From the NCBI GenBank assembly GCA_963781675.1, contig CAWAGF010000001.1, positions 806,001-870,000 on the forward strand: a DNA stretch of 64,000 nucleotides. The letters run 5' to 3'. The first letter of the stretch is position 1; every line of letters begins with the position of its first letter. Position numbers and translations under genes: made by a program. The notes under the pieces are model-generated. The model saw nothing but the letters and a program-made list of their open reading frames with translations, did no database searches and was not told where the DNA came from. This DNA is from SCTD01 sp963781675. GTDB taxonomy: Bacteria; Actinomycetota; Actinomycetes; Mycobacteriales; SCTD01. This document shows positions 55,438 to 64,000 of the stretch, piece after piece.

Positions 55438-57105
55438 GTGACCCGCCGTGTGCTGCTGCTGTCGGGCGCGGCCGCCGTCCTCGTCCTGGGCGGGGGCGCC
55501 GCGCTGGCCGGCACCGGCGACGGGATCCCCGCCGGCACGAGCGTGCGCGCTCTCGACGTCGGCGGCCTGTCCCGTGACGCCGCGGTGGCCAGGCTGGAGA
55601 GCGCGTTCTCGACCGAGCGCACGTCCTCGATCTCGCTGGTCGCGGACGGGGAGGTCCTGCAGCTCGACCCGGTCCAGGCCGGCATCGACCTCGACGAGCA
55701 GGCGACTGTCGACCGCGCTCTCGACGTCGGGCCCGTCGACCGGCTGATGGCCCGCCTCGGCGCCGGCCGCGACGTCGACCCCGTGCCGTCCTACGAGGAG
55801 GACCGGCTGCGGGCCCAGCTCACGCGGCTGAAGGAGGGCTTCGACCGCGAGCCGCGCGAGGGGGCCGTCCGGTTCACCCCCGAGGGCGTCCCGGTGGAGG
55901 CCCGCCCGCTGAGCGGCCGCTCGCTCGACGTGGACGGCACCGTCCGCGCGCTGCGGGCCTCGTACCTCTCCGCCCGCGTCGACGCCGCGGCGGAGATCAC
56001 GCCGGTCCGCACCACCGAGGAGCAGGTACGGCGGGTCCGCGACGAGGTCGCCGTCCCCGCAGTCGCCGCGCCCGTCACGGTGGACGTCGGCGGCGACCCG
56101 CTGGTCGTCGCACCGATCGACATCGCCCGGGCGCTGCGCCTGGAGGCGGTCGACGGGAAGATCGAGCCGCGGCTGGAGGCCGAGGTCCTGCACGAGCAGG
56201 TGGCCGGGAAGCTGCGCACCGTCGGCACGCCGGCCGTCGACGCGACCTTCGACGTCTCCACAGGCACGCCGGTGGTCGTTCCCTCGAAGACCGGCATGTC
56301 GGTGTCCGCCGAGGACCTGGCCGCCGCCGTCCTCGGCGTGCTCACCGACGCGGCGCCGCGCACGGCGACGGCGCCGCTCACCGTGTCGCAGCCCCGCGTC
56401 TCGACCGAGGTCGCCAAGGGCCTGGGTGTGAAGGAGGTCATCGGCACCTTCACGACCCGCCACCCGTGCTGCCGTCCGCGCGTCGAGAACATCCACCGCA
56501 TCGCCGACATCGTCGACGGCTACGTGCTGCGGCCCGGGGACCGGTTCGACCTCAACGCCTACGTCGGCCCGCGCGACAAGGCCCGGGGCTTCAAGGAGGC
56601 CCCGCAGATCCTCGAGGGGCAGTTCGTCGACCGGGTCGGCGGCGGCGTCTCGCAGTTCGCCACGACGGTCTTCAACGCCGTCTTCTTCAGCGGGCTGAAG
56701 GACGTGACCCACACCCCGCACAGCTACTACATCAGCCGCTACCCGCCGGGGCGCGAGGCGACGGTGTCCTTCCCGCTGCCCGACCTGGTCTTCGAGAACG
56801 ACAGCCCGCACGGCGTCCTGGTCAAGACCAGCTACACCGGCACCTCGGTCACGGTGACGTTCTGGGGGACCAAGCGCTTCGACGAGATCCGCTCGGTGTC
56901 CGGGCCGCGCACGCGCATCCGGGACTTCGGCACGGAGTACGTCGACCGCGAGGACTGCACCTCGAGCGCGGGCGCCGAGGGCTTCGACATCGTCGTGACG
57001 CGGGTGTTCGTGAAGGGCGGCAAGGAGGTCGAGCGGGAGGACTTCAAGACCCGCTACAAGCCCGAGCCGAAGTTCATCTGCGGCAGGAAGCCCTCACGCC
57101 AGTGA
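55438..57105 (+). CDS. VanW-family exported protein with peptidoglycan-binding-type domain
   Basis: 555 residues from GTG 55438, with an N-terminal signal/anchor segment (VLLLSGAAAVLVLGGGAALAG). An N-terminal pair of PG-binding-4-like domains (VRALDVGGLSRDAAVARLE; VVVPSKTGMSVSAEDLAA) leads to the VanW domain: TRHPCCRPRVENIHRIADIV, PGDRFDLNAYVGPRDKARGF, GGGVSQFATTVFNAVFFSGL and TPHSYYISRYPPGREA. VanW lies in vancomycin-resistance clusters but its role is unknown; here there is no resistance neighbour, so a cell-envelope role is more likely. Its 3' end overlaps convergent cysS by 12 nt. Confidence 0.92.
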   Translation: MTRRVLLLSGAAAVLVLGGGAALAGTGDGIPAGTSVRALDVGGLSRDAAVARLESAFSTERTSSISLVADGEVLQLDPVQAGIDLDEQATVDRALDVGPVDRLMARLGAGRDVDPVPSYEEDRLRAQLTRLKEGFDREPREGAVRFTPEGVPVEARPLSGRSLDVDGTVRALRASYLSARVDAAAEITPVRTTEEQVRRVRDEVAVPAVAAPVTVDVGGDPLVVAPIDIARALRLEAVDGKIEPRLEAEVLHEQVAGKLRTVGTPAVDATFDVSTGTPVVVPSKTGMSVSAEDLAAAVLGVLTDAAPRTATAPLTVSQPRVSTEVAKGLGVKEVIGTFTTRHPCCRPRVENIHRIADIVDGYVLRPGDRFDLNAYVGPRDKARGFKEAPQILEGQFVDRVGGGVSQFATTVFNAVFFSGLKDVTHTPHSYYISRYPPGREATVSFPLPDLVFENDSPHGVLVKTSYTGTSVTVTFWGTKRFDEIRSVSGPRTRIRDFGTEYVDREDCTSSAGAEGFDIVVTRVFVKGGKEVEREDFKTRYKPEPKFICGRKPSRQ

Positions 57106-58492
57106 CCACTCCTGGCCGTCCTTCGTGTCCTTGACCTCGACGCCGAGGGCGGCCAGCTCGTCCCGCAGCCGGTCGCTGGCCGCGAAGTCCTTGCCGGCCC
57201 GCGCCGCCGCCCGCTCGTCCAGCAGGGCCTGCGCGCCGTCGGGCAGCCGTACCGCCTGGCCGACCTGCCGCACGAGGTCGAGGCCGAGCAGCGCGTCCGC
57301 CCACGCGAACGTCTCGAACTTCGCGCCGTCGGGCACCGCGTCGTCCTTCTCCAGGCGGCGCAGCACCTGCAGCGCGCGCGGGGTGTCGAGGTCGTCCTCG
57401 AAGGCCTCCAGCACCTCGTCGGCGTACGCCTGCGACATCGCCTCGGACGGCACCTCCGCCCAGGCGGCGACCGCCGTGCGCCACCTCGACAGCGTGCGGT
57501 CGGCGCCCGCGATGGCGTCCCAGGACAGGTTGGCCTGCTGGCGGTAGCGGCTGGACAGGAACGCCAGCCGCAGGGCCAGCGGGTCGTGCCCGCGCTCGGC
57601 GACGTCCTCGACCAGCACGACGTTGCCGGTCGACTTGGCCATCTTGCGGCCCTCGAACAGCAGGTGCTCCCCGTGCACCCAGTGCCCGACGACCTCCTGC
57701 CCGACCGCGCAGTTGCTCTGCGCGCGCTCGTCCTCGTGGTGCGGGAAGCGCAGGTCGATGCCGCCGGTGTGCAGGTCGAACTGCTCCCCGAGCAGGTCCA
57801 GCGACATCGCCGAGCACTCGATGTGCCAGCCCGGGAAGCCGTGGCCCCACGGGCTGTCCCACGTCATCTCGCGGTTCGCGCCGGCCTTCTTCCACAGCGC
57901 CCAGTCGGCGTGGAACCGCTTGCCTGTCGGCGGTCGACTCGCCCGTCGCGCCGTGGCCCGCGCGCAGGTCCTCCAGCCGGTTGCCCGACAGCCGGCCGTA
58001 CCCCTCGTACGACTGCGCCGCGAAGTAGACCGAGCCGTCGTCACCGACGTACGCGTGGTCCTTCTCGATCAGCCGGCCGATCAGCGCGACCATGCTGTCG
58101 ATCCACTCCGAGGCCCGCGGGTAGGCGTCGGCGGGCCGCACGTTGAGCAGCGCGAGGTCCCGGTGGAAGGCGTCCTCGTAGAAGCGGGCGATCGCGAACG
58201 GGCTCTTGTCCTCGAGCCGCGCCTGCGCGAGCAGCTTGTCCTCGCCGCTGCTGTCGATGGCGGTGTCGTCCTGCAGGTGGCCGACGTCGGTGATGTTCTG
58301 GACCAGCTTGACGCGCAGGCCGCGCCGCTCGGCCGTGCGGCGGACGAGGTCGGTGAGCAGGAAGGTGCGCAGGTTCCCGACGTGCGCGTAGCGGTAGACG
58401 GTGGGGCCGCAGGCGTAGACGGTCAGCAGGCCGGGGGTCGCCGGGGCGACTTCGCGGACGGACTTCGTCGGGGTGTCGTGGAGGCGCAGCAC
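57094..58492 (-). CDS. cysS: Cysteine--tRNA ligase, one apparent frameshift
   Basis: Class I enzyme charging tRNA-Cys. The first part from GTG 58492 has LTVYACGPTVYRYAHVGNLR (zinc Cys and HIGH-like HVGN) and ITDVGHL. The second part has FHADWALWK, SPWGHGFPGWHIECSAM, DLHTGGIDLRFPHHEDERAQ and the KMSKS motif KMAKSTGN. The frames join near 57921-57928, where one extra base breaks ADR-KRFH. An essential gene like this must be intact, so the shift is very probably a sequencing error. TAGCCT (plus-strand 58499-58504) is 6 nt upstream. MshC is a paralog, but the length and late domains fit CysS. Confidence 0.9.
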
Positions 58493-58619
58493 GCTCGAAG
58501 GCTAGGGCGCGGCGAAGATGGCCGCCGCTGCGCGGACCGGATGAACCTTTTCGACGCGCGGCTCGTACGTCTTCGGGAGAGGCTTCTGCCTCGTCCTGCC
58601 CCCGACCGAAGGAACGCTG

Positions 58620-61248
58620 GTGCAACCAGGTCTCCGCACGTCCCCCCGTCCGCTGGCCGCGCTCGTGGCCCTGTCCCTGCTGAGCGCCGGTGCCGCCACG
58701 CTGGCCGCCGCGCCCGCCTCCGCGGCGACCGGCGGCGCTCTCGTCTACGGCTTGACGACCGCCAACACGCTGGTCTCCTTCCGTGCCGAGACCCCCGGGC
58801 AGACGGTGTCCGAGGTGGCCATCACCGGCCTGCAGGCGGGCGAGGACGTCGTCGGCATCGACGTCCGGCCCGCCACCGGCGAGCTCTACGCGGTCGGGCT
58901 CCACGAGCCGCATCTACGTCGTCAACCCGACCACCGGTGCGGCCACCGCCTCCGGTGCCCCGCTGACGAACGCGAGCGGCGGCGCCGCCCTGGCGCTCAA
59001 CGGCTCCGCGTTCGGCGTGGACTTCAACCCGGTGCCGGACCGTCTGCGCGTCGTGAGCGACACCGAGCAGAACCTGCGCATCAACGTCGCCACCGGCGCC
59101 ACCACGGTGGACGGCTCGCTGGCCTACGCCACGGGTGACCCCGGCGCCGGCAGCAACCCCGCTGTCACCGCTGCCGGCTACACGAACAACGTCAACGGCA
59201 CCACGACGACCACGCTGTACGACGTCGACACCGCGCGCGACGTCCTCGTCACCCAGAACCCGCCGAACAACGGCGTGCTGAACACGGTCGGCTCGCTGGG
59301 CATCGGCGACGTGACGGCCGTGGCCGGCCTCGACGTCGCCGCCGGCACGGGCACCGCGTACGCGGCGCTCACGACGGCGGCCGGGACCGGCTTCTACACG
59401 ATCAACCTGACGTCGGGGGCGGCCACGCTCGTGGCCGCCGCCGGCCGGCAGAACCTCGAGGACATCAGCGTCGCCACCTCGCGCCTCGGCGTCGAGGACG
59501 CCACCGCCACCGAGGGCGGCACTGCCGCCGTCACCGTCCGCCGGACCGGCGACGCTCGCCGACCCCGCGACGGTCGACTACGCGACGTCCAGCGGGACGG
59601 CCACCGAGGGCACCGACTTCACGCGGACCACGGGCACCGTCACGTTCGCGGCCGGTGAGACCTCCAGGACCATCAGCATCCCGACCACGAACGACGGCTT
59701 CGTCGAGGGCACCGAGACCCTCACCGTCACCCTCACCAACCTGACCGGTGGTGGCGTCTTCACCCGCAGCGCGGCCACCGTCCGCATCACCGACGACGAG
59801 GCCGGCCAGGCCTACGGCCTCACCTCGAACAACGAGCTCGTCACCTTCGACGTGCGTACGCCGGGCACCGTCGTCCGGCACCGTCGCCATCACCGGGCTG
59901 CAGACCGGCGAGGACCTGGTCGGCATCGACGTCCGACCCGCCAACGGGGAGCTCTACGCGCGTCGGCTCGACCAGCCGCCTGTACGTCGATCAACCCCGC
60001 GACCGGCGGTGCCACGCGCGCGGCGCCGTGCTGAAGCGGCCGCTGTACGGAACGGCCTTCGGCGTCGACTTCAACCCGGCCGTCGACCGCCTGCGCGTCG
60101 TCAGCAACACCGGCCAGAACCTCCGGATCAACGTCGCGACACGGGCGAGACCTTCGCCGACGGTGCGCTCCCTACAGCGGCCGGACGCCGGCAACGGCAC
60201 CGGCGCTGACGCGTCGCAGCCGCTGCTACACCAACAGCTTCGCGCGGCGTCGACCACGACGACGCTGTTCGACGTCGACACCGCGCGCGACGTGCTGGTG
60301 CAGCCAGACCCGGCCAACGACGGGACGCTCGATCACGTCGGCGCCGCTGGGCGTCGGCTGTCGTCCTGACGAGCGGCCACGGTCGCGGCATCGACAATCG
60401 CCTCCGCCTGGTCAACGCGGCGTTCGCCGTCCGTGCACGCCGACGGCGTCATGTCCGCCGTCGCCTGTACCGGGTCAACCTGGACAGCGGTGCAGCGCCA
60501 CGCTGCCTGGGCGCCCTGGGCGGCACGACGCGAATCCGAGCGAGATCGCCGCTCGATGCTCCGCTCGCCGCAGACGGTCCCCCCGGGGCGGCGGCCCCGC
60601 TCGGCCTCTCCGTCGACTTCCGCCGACCACGGCCGCGACCATGACGCCCGTCGCGCCGACACCGACGGGCGCCCCTCCGATGCCGCCGGCTGTGCCACTG
60701 CACCACGCGCCGGCAGGCGTGGCGCTCGAGCGCGCCACCATCATCGCCACGGGCTCGGCGCAAATCACGTGACCGGGCCGGCGAACAGGGTCGTCGAGAT
60801 CCTACGCCTACAGCCGCCCGTCCACGACGTTCCGCGTCGCGGGTCGATCGAGCTCGGCGCTGACGGCACGGCCGTCGACCGCATCGTGCCGCCGACGAAC
60901 ACGCGGCTCTACGCCCAGCAGCGCGGCTGCGACGCCGGTCCGCTGATCGTGCTCAACGTCCGGACCCAGATCTGCCTGAACGTGGTCCGCAACGGCACGC
61001 GCAACTACACCTTCAGCGGCTGGCTGCTGCCGGCCCGCCCGGGCGGCCTGATCGCGTCGCTCTACCGCGTCACCGCGGACGGTCGCCAGATCCTGACCGC
61101 CCAGACGCGCGCGCGACAGCAGCCGGGTCGCTACACGATCGTGCGCCAGTTCACGGGCAGCGGCCGCTTCGGCTTCGTCGTCCGCACCGGCCAGGACCTG
61201 CAGAACGCCCCGGGCAGCTCCAACGTCCGCAGCCTGCTCGTCTTCTAG
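58620..61248 (+). pseudogene. Exported DUF4394/Calx-beta protein, broken by many apparent frameshifts
   Basis: Starts at GTG 58620 with a signal peptide (PLAALVALSLLSAGAATLAA, ASAATG). The order is DUF4394 (GLQAGEDVVGIDVRPATGEL, FGVDFNPVPDRLRVVSDTEQ, NVNGTTTTTLYDVDTARDVL), a Calx-beta domain (VDYATSSGTATEGTDFTRTT when repaired), a second DUF4394 (VVSNTGQNLRINVAT, LFDVDTARDVLV) and a C-terminal Ig-like module. Shifts occur near 58897, 59552, 59873, 59961, 59990, 60145, and several more to about 60840. The indels are denser here than anywhere else in the window. Either poor sequence or a decaying gene; the C-terminal 130 residues are intact. Confidence 0.7.
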
Positions 61249-61268
61249 CTCCACCCGCACGTCCTCAG

Positions 61269-61296
61269 GGGCGGTCCCGCTGCGGCGGGGCCGCCC
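61269..61296. terminator. Strong bidirectional hairpin between convergent genes
   Basis: GGGCGGTCCCGC-tgcg-GCGGGGCCGCCC, a 12-bp stem with one G-U pair and a UGCG loop. It sits in the 58-bp gap between the DUF4394 gene and the SirB1-family gene, and could end both. Confidence 0.75.
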
Positions 61297-61306
61297 TTCG
61301 GCGTGC

Positions 61307-62088
61307 TCAGTTCAGCTGCGCCCGCGCCATCCGCGCCTCGCGCCGCGCGGCCTCCGCGGCCGCCTCGTCGGCCTCGGCGACCGCCAGCGCGAAGACCTCC
61401 AGCTCCTCCGCCCCCTCCAGGTGCGCCCCCAGCCGCACCAGCAGCTCGCCCCGCTCGCGCCGCAGCTCGAGCGGGTGCCGCGGCAGCAGCAGCGACAGCT
61501 CGACGGCCCACAGCCGCGTGCGGGCGACGTCGAGGGACGGCGCCTGCCGGGTGGTGAGCGCGCGGACGTTGGTGAGCAGCCGCAGCAGCAGGTCGGCGCG
61601 GTCGACAGCAGCGCCGCAGGACGCCGCCGCCGCGCGGTGACGTCCGCGGCTGTCGACGCAGCGCCCCGCCCGCGTACGGCGTCGACCAGCACGTGCTCGT
61701 CCTCGGGGTCGCCGATCCCGACGACGACCTGCCCGGGCAGCGCGGCGGCGTAGACCGGGACGTCCAGGCGCGCGGCCACCTCCATCCAGACGACGGTCAG
61801 CAGCAGCGGCAGCCCGGTGCGGCGCTCCAGGACGCTGTGCAGCAGCGAGGACCGCACGTCCTCGAAGTCGCCGCCGGCGAACCCGCCGAGCACCGACGCC
61901 AGACCGCGCGCCTGCGCGAGGACGCCCACCCGGGGCACGGCCGGCCGGGCCGCCGCGGCCAGCCCGTCGAGCACGGCGAGCGAGGCGTCCACGTCCAGCC
62001 CGCGGTCCACCTCCGCCCCCACCAGCAGGCAGGCCAGCCCGAGGTCGACCGGCTCGGAGCGCACCACCTCCGCGAAGCGCCGCCTCAT
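61307..62088 (-). CDS. SirB1-family (transglutaminase-like plus TPR) protein, one frameshift
   Basis: The N-terminal half from ATG 62088 has the family features: LGLACLLVGAEVDRGLDV, LASVLGGFAGGDFEDVRSSL, LLHSVLERRTGLPLLLTVVW (transglutaminase-like Cys/His region) and VYAAALPGQVVVGIGDPEDE. The C-terminal half, in another frame, has the alpha-helical DLLLRLLTNVRALTTRQ, LWAVELSLLLPRHPLELRRE and RGELLVRLGAHLEGAE (TPR-like). The change lies somewhere at 61600-61690. The biochemical role of SirB1 proteins is unknown. It overlaps the upstream 75-residue gene by 4 nt (ATGA). Sequencing error is probable. Confidence 0.75.
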
Positions 62089-62312
62089 CGCCGCGCCGGC
62101 GCCGGCGGCACCCGCTTCCCGAGCACGACGTCGGCCAGCGGGAACCGGACCAGCGCCCCGTGCCGGTCCTGCACCACGACCTCGTCCGACCAGACGAGCA
62201 GGGAGCCGAGCACGTCGCCCAGCAGGCCGTCCGGGAGCCTGCGGCGGACGACCACCCGGGCTCCGACATCCGCAGGACCGAGCCGCACCCCGGCTGGCTG
62301 AGCGGTCGTCAC
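62085..62312 (-). CDS. Small conserved-looking protein (75 residues), resembling the N-terminal region of certain actinobacterial acetyltransferases
   Basis: The product reads VRLGPADVGARVVVRRRLPD, then VVVQDRHGALVRFPLADVVL and KRVPPAP. This pattern is familiar from the start of Rv0428c-like GNAT proteins, but no acetyltransferase domain follows here. GTG 62312 has TAGTGT (plus-strand 62320-62325) 7 nt upstream, divergent from fdxA. Its stop overlaps the ATG of the SirB1-family gene. Function unknown; the acetyltransferase resemblance is from memory and weak. Confidence 0.55.
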   Translation of the reverse strand: MTTAQPAGVRLGPADVGARVVVRRRLPDGLLGDVLGSLLVWSDEVVVQDRHGALVRFPLADVVLGKRVPPAPARR

Positions 62313-62354
62313 ATCGGCGACACTAGAGCGACCGCACCGTGAGAGGACCCCGCT

Positions 62355-62696
62355 GTGACGTACGTGATCGCCGAGCCCTGCGTCGACCTCAAGGACAAGG
62401 CCTGCATCGAGGAGTGCCCTGTCGACTGCATCTACGAGGGCAAGCGCTCGCTCTACATCCACCCGGACGAGTGCGTCGACTGCGGTGCCTGCGAGCCGGT
62501 GTGCCCGGTCGAGGCGATCTTCTACGAGGACGACACCCCCGCGCAGTGGAAGGACTACTACCGCGCGAACGTCGACTTCTTCACCGAGACGACCTCGATC
62601 GGCAGCCCCGGCGGCGCCAGCAAGGTCGGTCCGGTCGACCTGGACCACCCCGTCGTGATGGCCGTCCCGCTCAACAAGAACGTCGAGGGCCACTGA
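62355..62696 (+). CDS. fdxA: 7Fe ferredoxin FdxA
   Basis: Cytoplasmic electron carrier with one [3Fe-4S] and one [4Fe-4S] cluster. The 113-residue product is typical: MTYVIAEPCVDLKDKACIEE, CPVDCIY, HPDECVDCGACEPVCPVEAI and YEDDTPAQW. The C-terminal tail (SPGGASKVGPVDLD) is of FdxA type. GTG 62355 follows GAGAGGA. In actinobacteria fdxA often precedes dapC, exactly as here. Confidence 0.96.
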   Translation: MTYVIAEPCVDLKDKACIEECPVDCIYEGKRSLYIHPDECVDCGACEPVCPVEAIFYEDDTPAQWKDYYRANVDFFTETTSIGSPGGASKVGPVDLDHPVVMAVPLNKNVEGH

Positions 62697-63801
62697 CCAC
62701 CACCGGCTGGGCCGTACGCGCCCAGCTGCCCGAGTTCCCCTGGGACCGCCTCGCGCCGTACGGGGAGAAGGCTCGCGCGCACCCCGACGGCATCGTCGAC
62801 CTGTCGATCGGCACGCCCGTCGACCCGACGCCCGCCGTCGTGCAGGAGGCCCTGCGCGCGGCGAGCGATGCGCCCGGGTACCCGCTGACGATCGGCACGC
62901 CTGAGCTCCGCGAGGCGCTGACCGGCTGGGTGTCGCGGCGGCTGGGCTGCGACGGCGCGGCGGTCGTCCCCAGCATCGGCAGCAAGGAGCTCGTCTCGCT
63001 GCTGCCGTCCTTCCTCGGCCTCGAGCGCCGGGGACGAAGGTGCTGATCCCGGCCCTGGCCTACCCGACGTACGACGCCGGCGCGCGCCTCGGCGGCTGCG
63101 TGCCCGTGCCGGTGGAGGACCCGACGGCGGCGGACCCGTCCGGCGTCGGGCTCGTGTGGCTGAACTCGCCCAGCAACCCCACCGGCGAGGTCTGGTCCGC
63201 CGAACGGCTCAGGGCGGTCGTCGAGTGGGCGCGCGGGCACGGGATCCTCGTGGCGAGCGACGAGTGCTACCTCGAGCTCGGCTGGGAGGCCGAGCCGGTC
63301 AGCGTCCTCGACCAGGCCGTCTGCGGCGGCTCGACCGAGGGCGTGCTGGCCGTCCACTCGCTGTCCAAGCGGAGCAACCTCGCGGGCTACCGCGCCGGGT
63401 TCGCGGCCGGTGACGCCGCCGCCGTCGGCGCGATCACCGAGGCGCGCAAGCACCTCGGCCTGCTCGTCCCGGCGCCGGTGCAGGCCGCCCTGGTCGCCGC
63501 GCTCGGCGACGACGCCCACGTCGCGGAGCAGAAGGCGCGCTACGCCGCCCGCCGCGAGGTCCTGCTGCCGGCCGTCCGCGCGGCCGGCTTCACGGTCGAG
63601 CACTCCGAGGCCGGCCTCTACCTGTGGTGCACCCGCGGCGAGGCCTGCTGGGACACCGTCTCGGCGCTGGCCGCGGTCGGGGTCCTCGCCGCCCCGGGCG
63701 CCTTCTACGGGGAGGCCGGCGCGCAGCACGTGCGCTTCGCCCTCACGGCCACCGACGAGCGGATCGCCGCCGCCGCGGAGCGCCTCACCGCGCTCGCGTG
63801 A
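62693..63801 (+). CDS. dapC: Succinyl-diaminopimelate transaminase DapC, one apparent frameshift and unusual start
   Basis: PLP-dependent class I/II aminotransferase of lysine and diaminopimelate synthesis. Part one has LPEFPWDRLAPYGEKARAHP, DGIVDLSIGTPVDPTP and SIGSKELVSLLPSFLG; part two has VLIPALAYPTYDAGARLGG, SPSNPTGEVWS, DECYLELGWE and the PLP lysine in LSKRSNLAGYRAGF. The join needs one missing C near 63026-63028 (GAG-CGC-CCG-GGG-ACG). No ATG or GTG starts the first frame near the fdxA stop; CTG 62693 overlapping that stop is the best candidate. Sequence error is likely in the frameshift. Confidence 0.88.
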
Positions 63802-63805
63802 TCGC

Positions 63806-63837
63806 GAAATCCCCAGCACGCTGATGCTGGGGACTTC
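63806..63837. terminator. 14-bp hairpin, copy 2 of the repeated element
   Basis: GAAATCCCCAGCAC-gctg-ATGCTGGGGACTTC, 12 of 14 pairs, 4 nt after the dapC stop. Same palindrome as at 48946-48977. Possible terminator. Confidence 0.7.
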
Positions 63838-63865
63838 ACGAGCAGGGGAGTCGTACCGCTGGGTC

Positions 63866-64000
63866 GTGCTCGGCGCCGGCGTCGCCGCGCAGGCCGCGTC
63901 CGCCGCGGTGCTGCAGGGCCTGCCCGGGCTCGCGCCGCAGCTGCGCGAGGAGTACGGCCTCGGGCTCACCGGCCTCGGCGTGCTGCTCGCGTCCGTGACC
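63866..64000 (+). CDS. MFS-type transporter, 3'-truncated by window edge
   Basis: The frame encodes VLGAGVAAQAASAAVLQGLP, GLAPQLREEYGLGLTGLGVL and LLASVT: a first membrane helix, then the loop and second helix typical of major-facilitator proteins. The start is GTG 63866, about 16 nt from a GGGGAG element; an upstream start is not evident. Substrate unknown. Confidence 0.65.
   Translation, partial: MLGAGVAAQAASAAVLQGLPGLAPQLREEYGLGLTGLGVLLASVT

Overview
The window comes from a very GC-rich actinomycete (Actinomycetota, class Actinomycetes). Reasons: a mycothiol-biosynthesis deacetylase (mshB) with a DUF6113 neighbour, ispH next to a DUF6542 membrane protein, a 7Fe FdxA ferredoxin beside an aminotransferase of succinyl-diaminopimelate type, a septum-formation-family lipoprotein, and many GTG starts. 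At least 14 starts have a TAGNNT or TACNNT hexamer 6-8 nt upstream, the mark of leaderless transcripts. The genus cannot be fixed; a chemosensory cluster suggests a motile or surface-sensing lineage. The window opens inside ispH and closes inside an MFS transporter.

Layout. 0-4.1 kb: core genes (ispH, DUF6542 protein, rmuC, an excalibur-domain protein, ychF). 4.1-6.1 kb: a small lower-GC accessory segment (secreted PHB-depolymerase-family esterase; YefM-YoeB toxin-antitoxin) bracketed by copies of the 3' end of ychF, looking like one or two cassettes inserted at the ychF terminus. 7.0-26.8 kb: one giant secreted gene, about 6,590 residues once four single-base frameshifts are repaired: signal peptide, matrixin-like zinc site, about eleven copies of an NRGG/DW repeat, Calx-beta-like domains, RTX repeats and a Thr-rich tail. 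27.0-29.6 kb: a second secreted protein, a metallopeptidase-like protein without its zinc motif, whose C-terminal module recurs in a DUF4394/Calx-beta protein at 58.6-61.2 kb.

29.6-42.9 kb: housekeeping and repair (GNAT, ogt, AdaA-AlkA fusion, thymidine kinase, DUF2786 and TIGR04338 proteins, an NlpC/P60 hydrolase behind a c-di-AMP riboswitch, an FMN alpha-hydroxyacid oxidase, a HhH glycosylase, a Nudix hydrolase, typA, yqgE). 43.0-54.9 kb: signalling and proteolysis (CHASE3 hybrid kinase, mshB, an unusual FtsH-like protease, then cheW, an MCP, cheA-REC and a response regulator, with no cheR or cheB). 54.9-64 kb: flavin reductase, VanW, cysS, the DUF4394 protein, a SirB1-family protein, fdxA, dapC and the start of an MFS gene.

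Caution: single-base frameshifts occur in genes expected to be intact (cysS, dapC, a Nudix gene, a response regulator, the SirB1-family gene) as well as in the giant gene. Sequencing or assembly indels are the simplest explanation, and the indels are densest at 58.9-60.8 kb.
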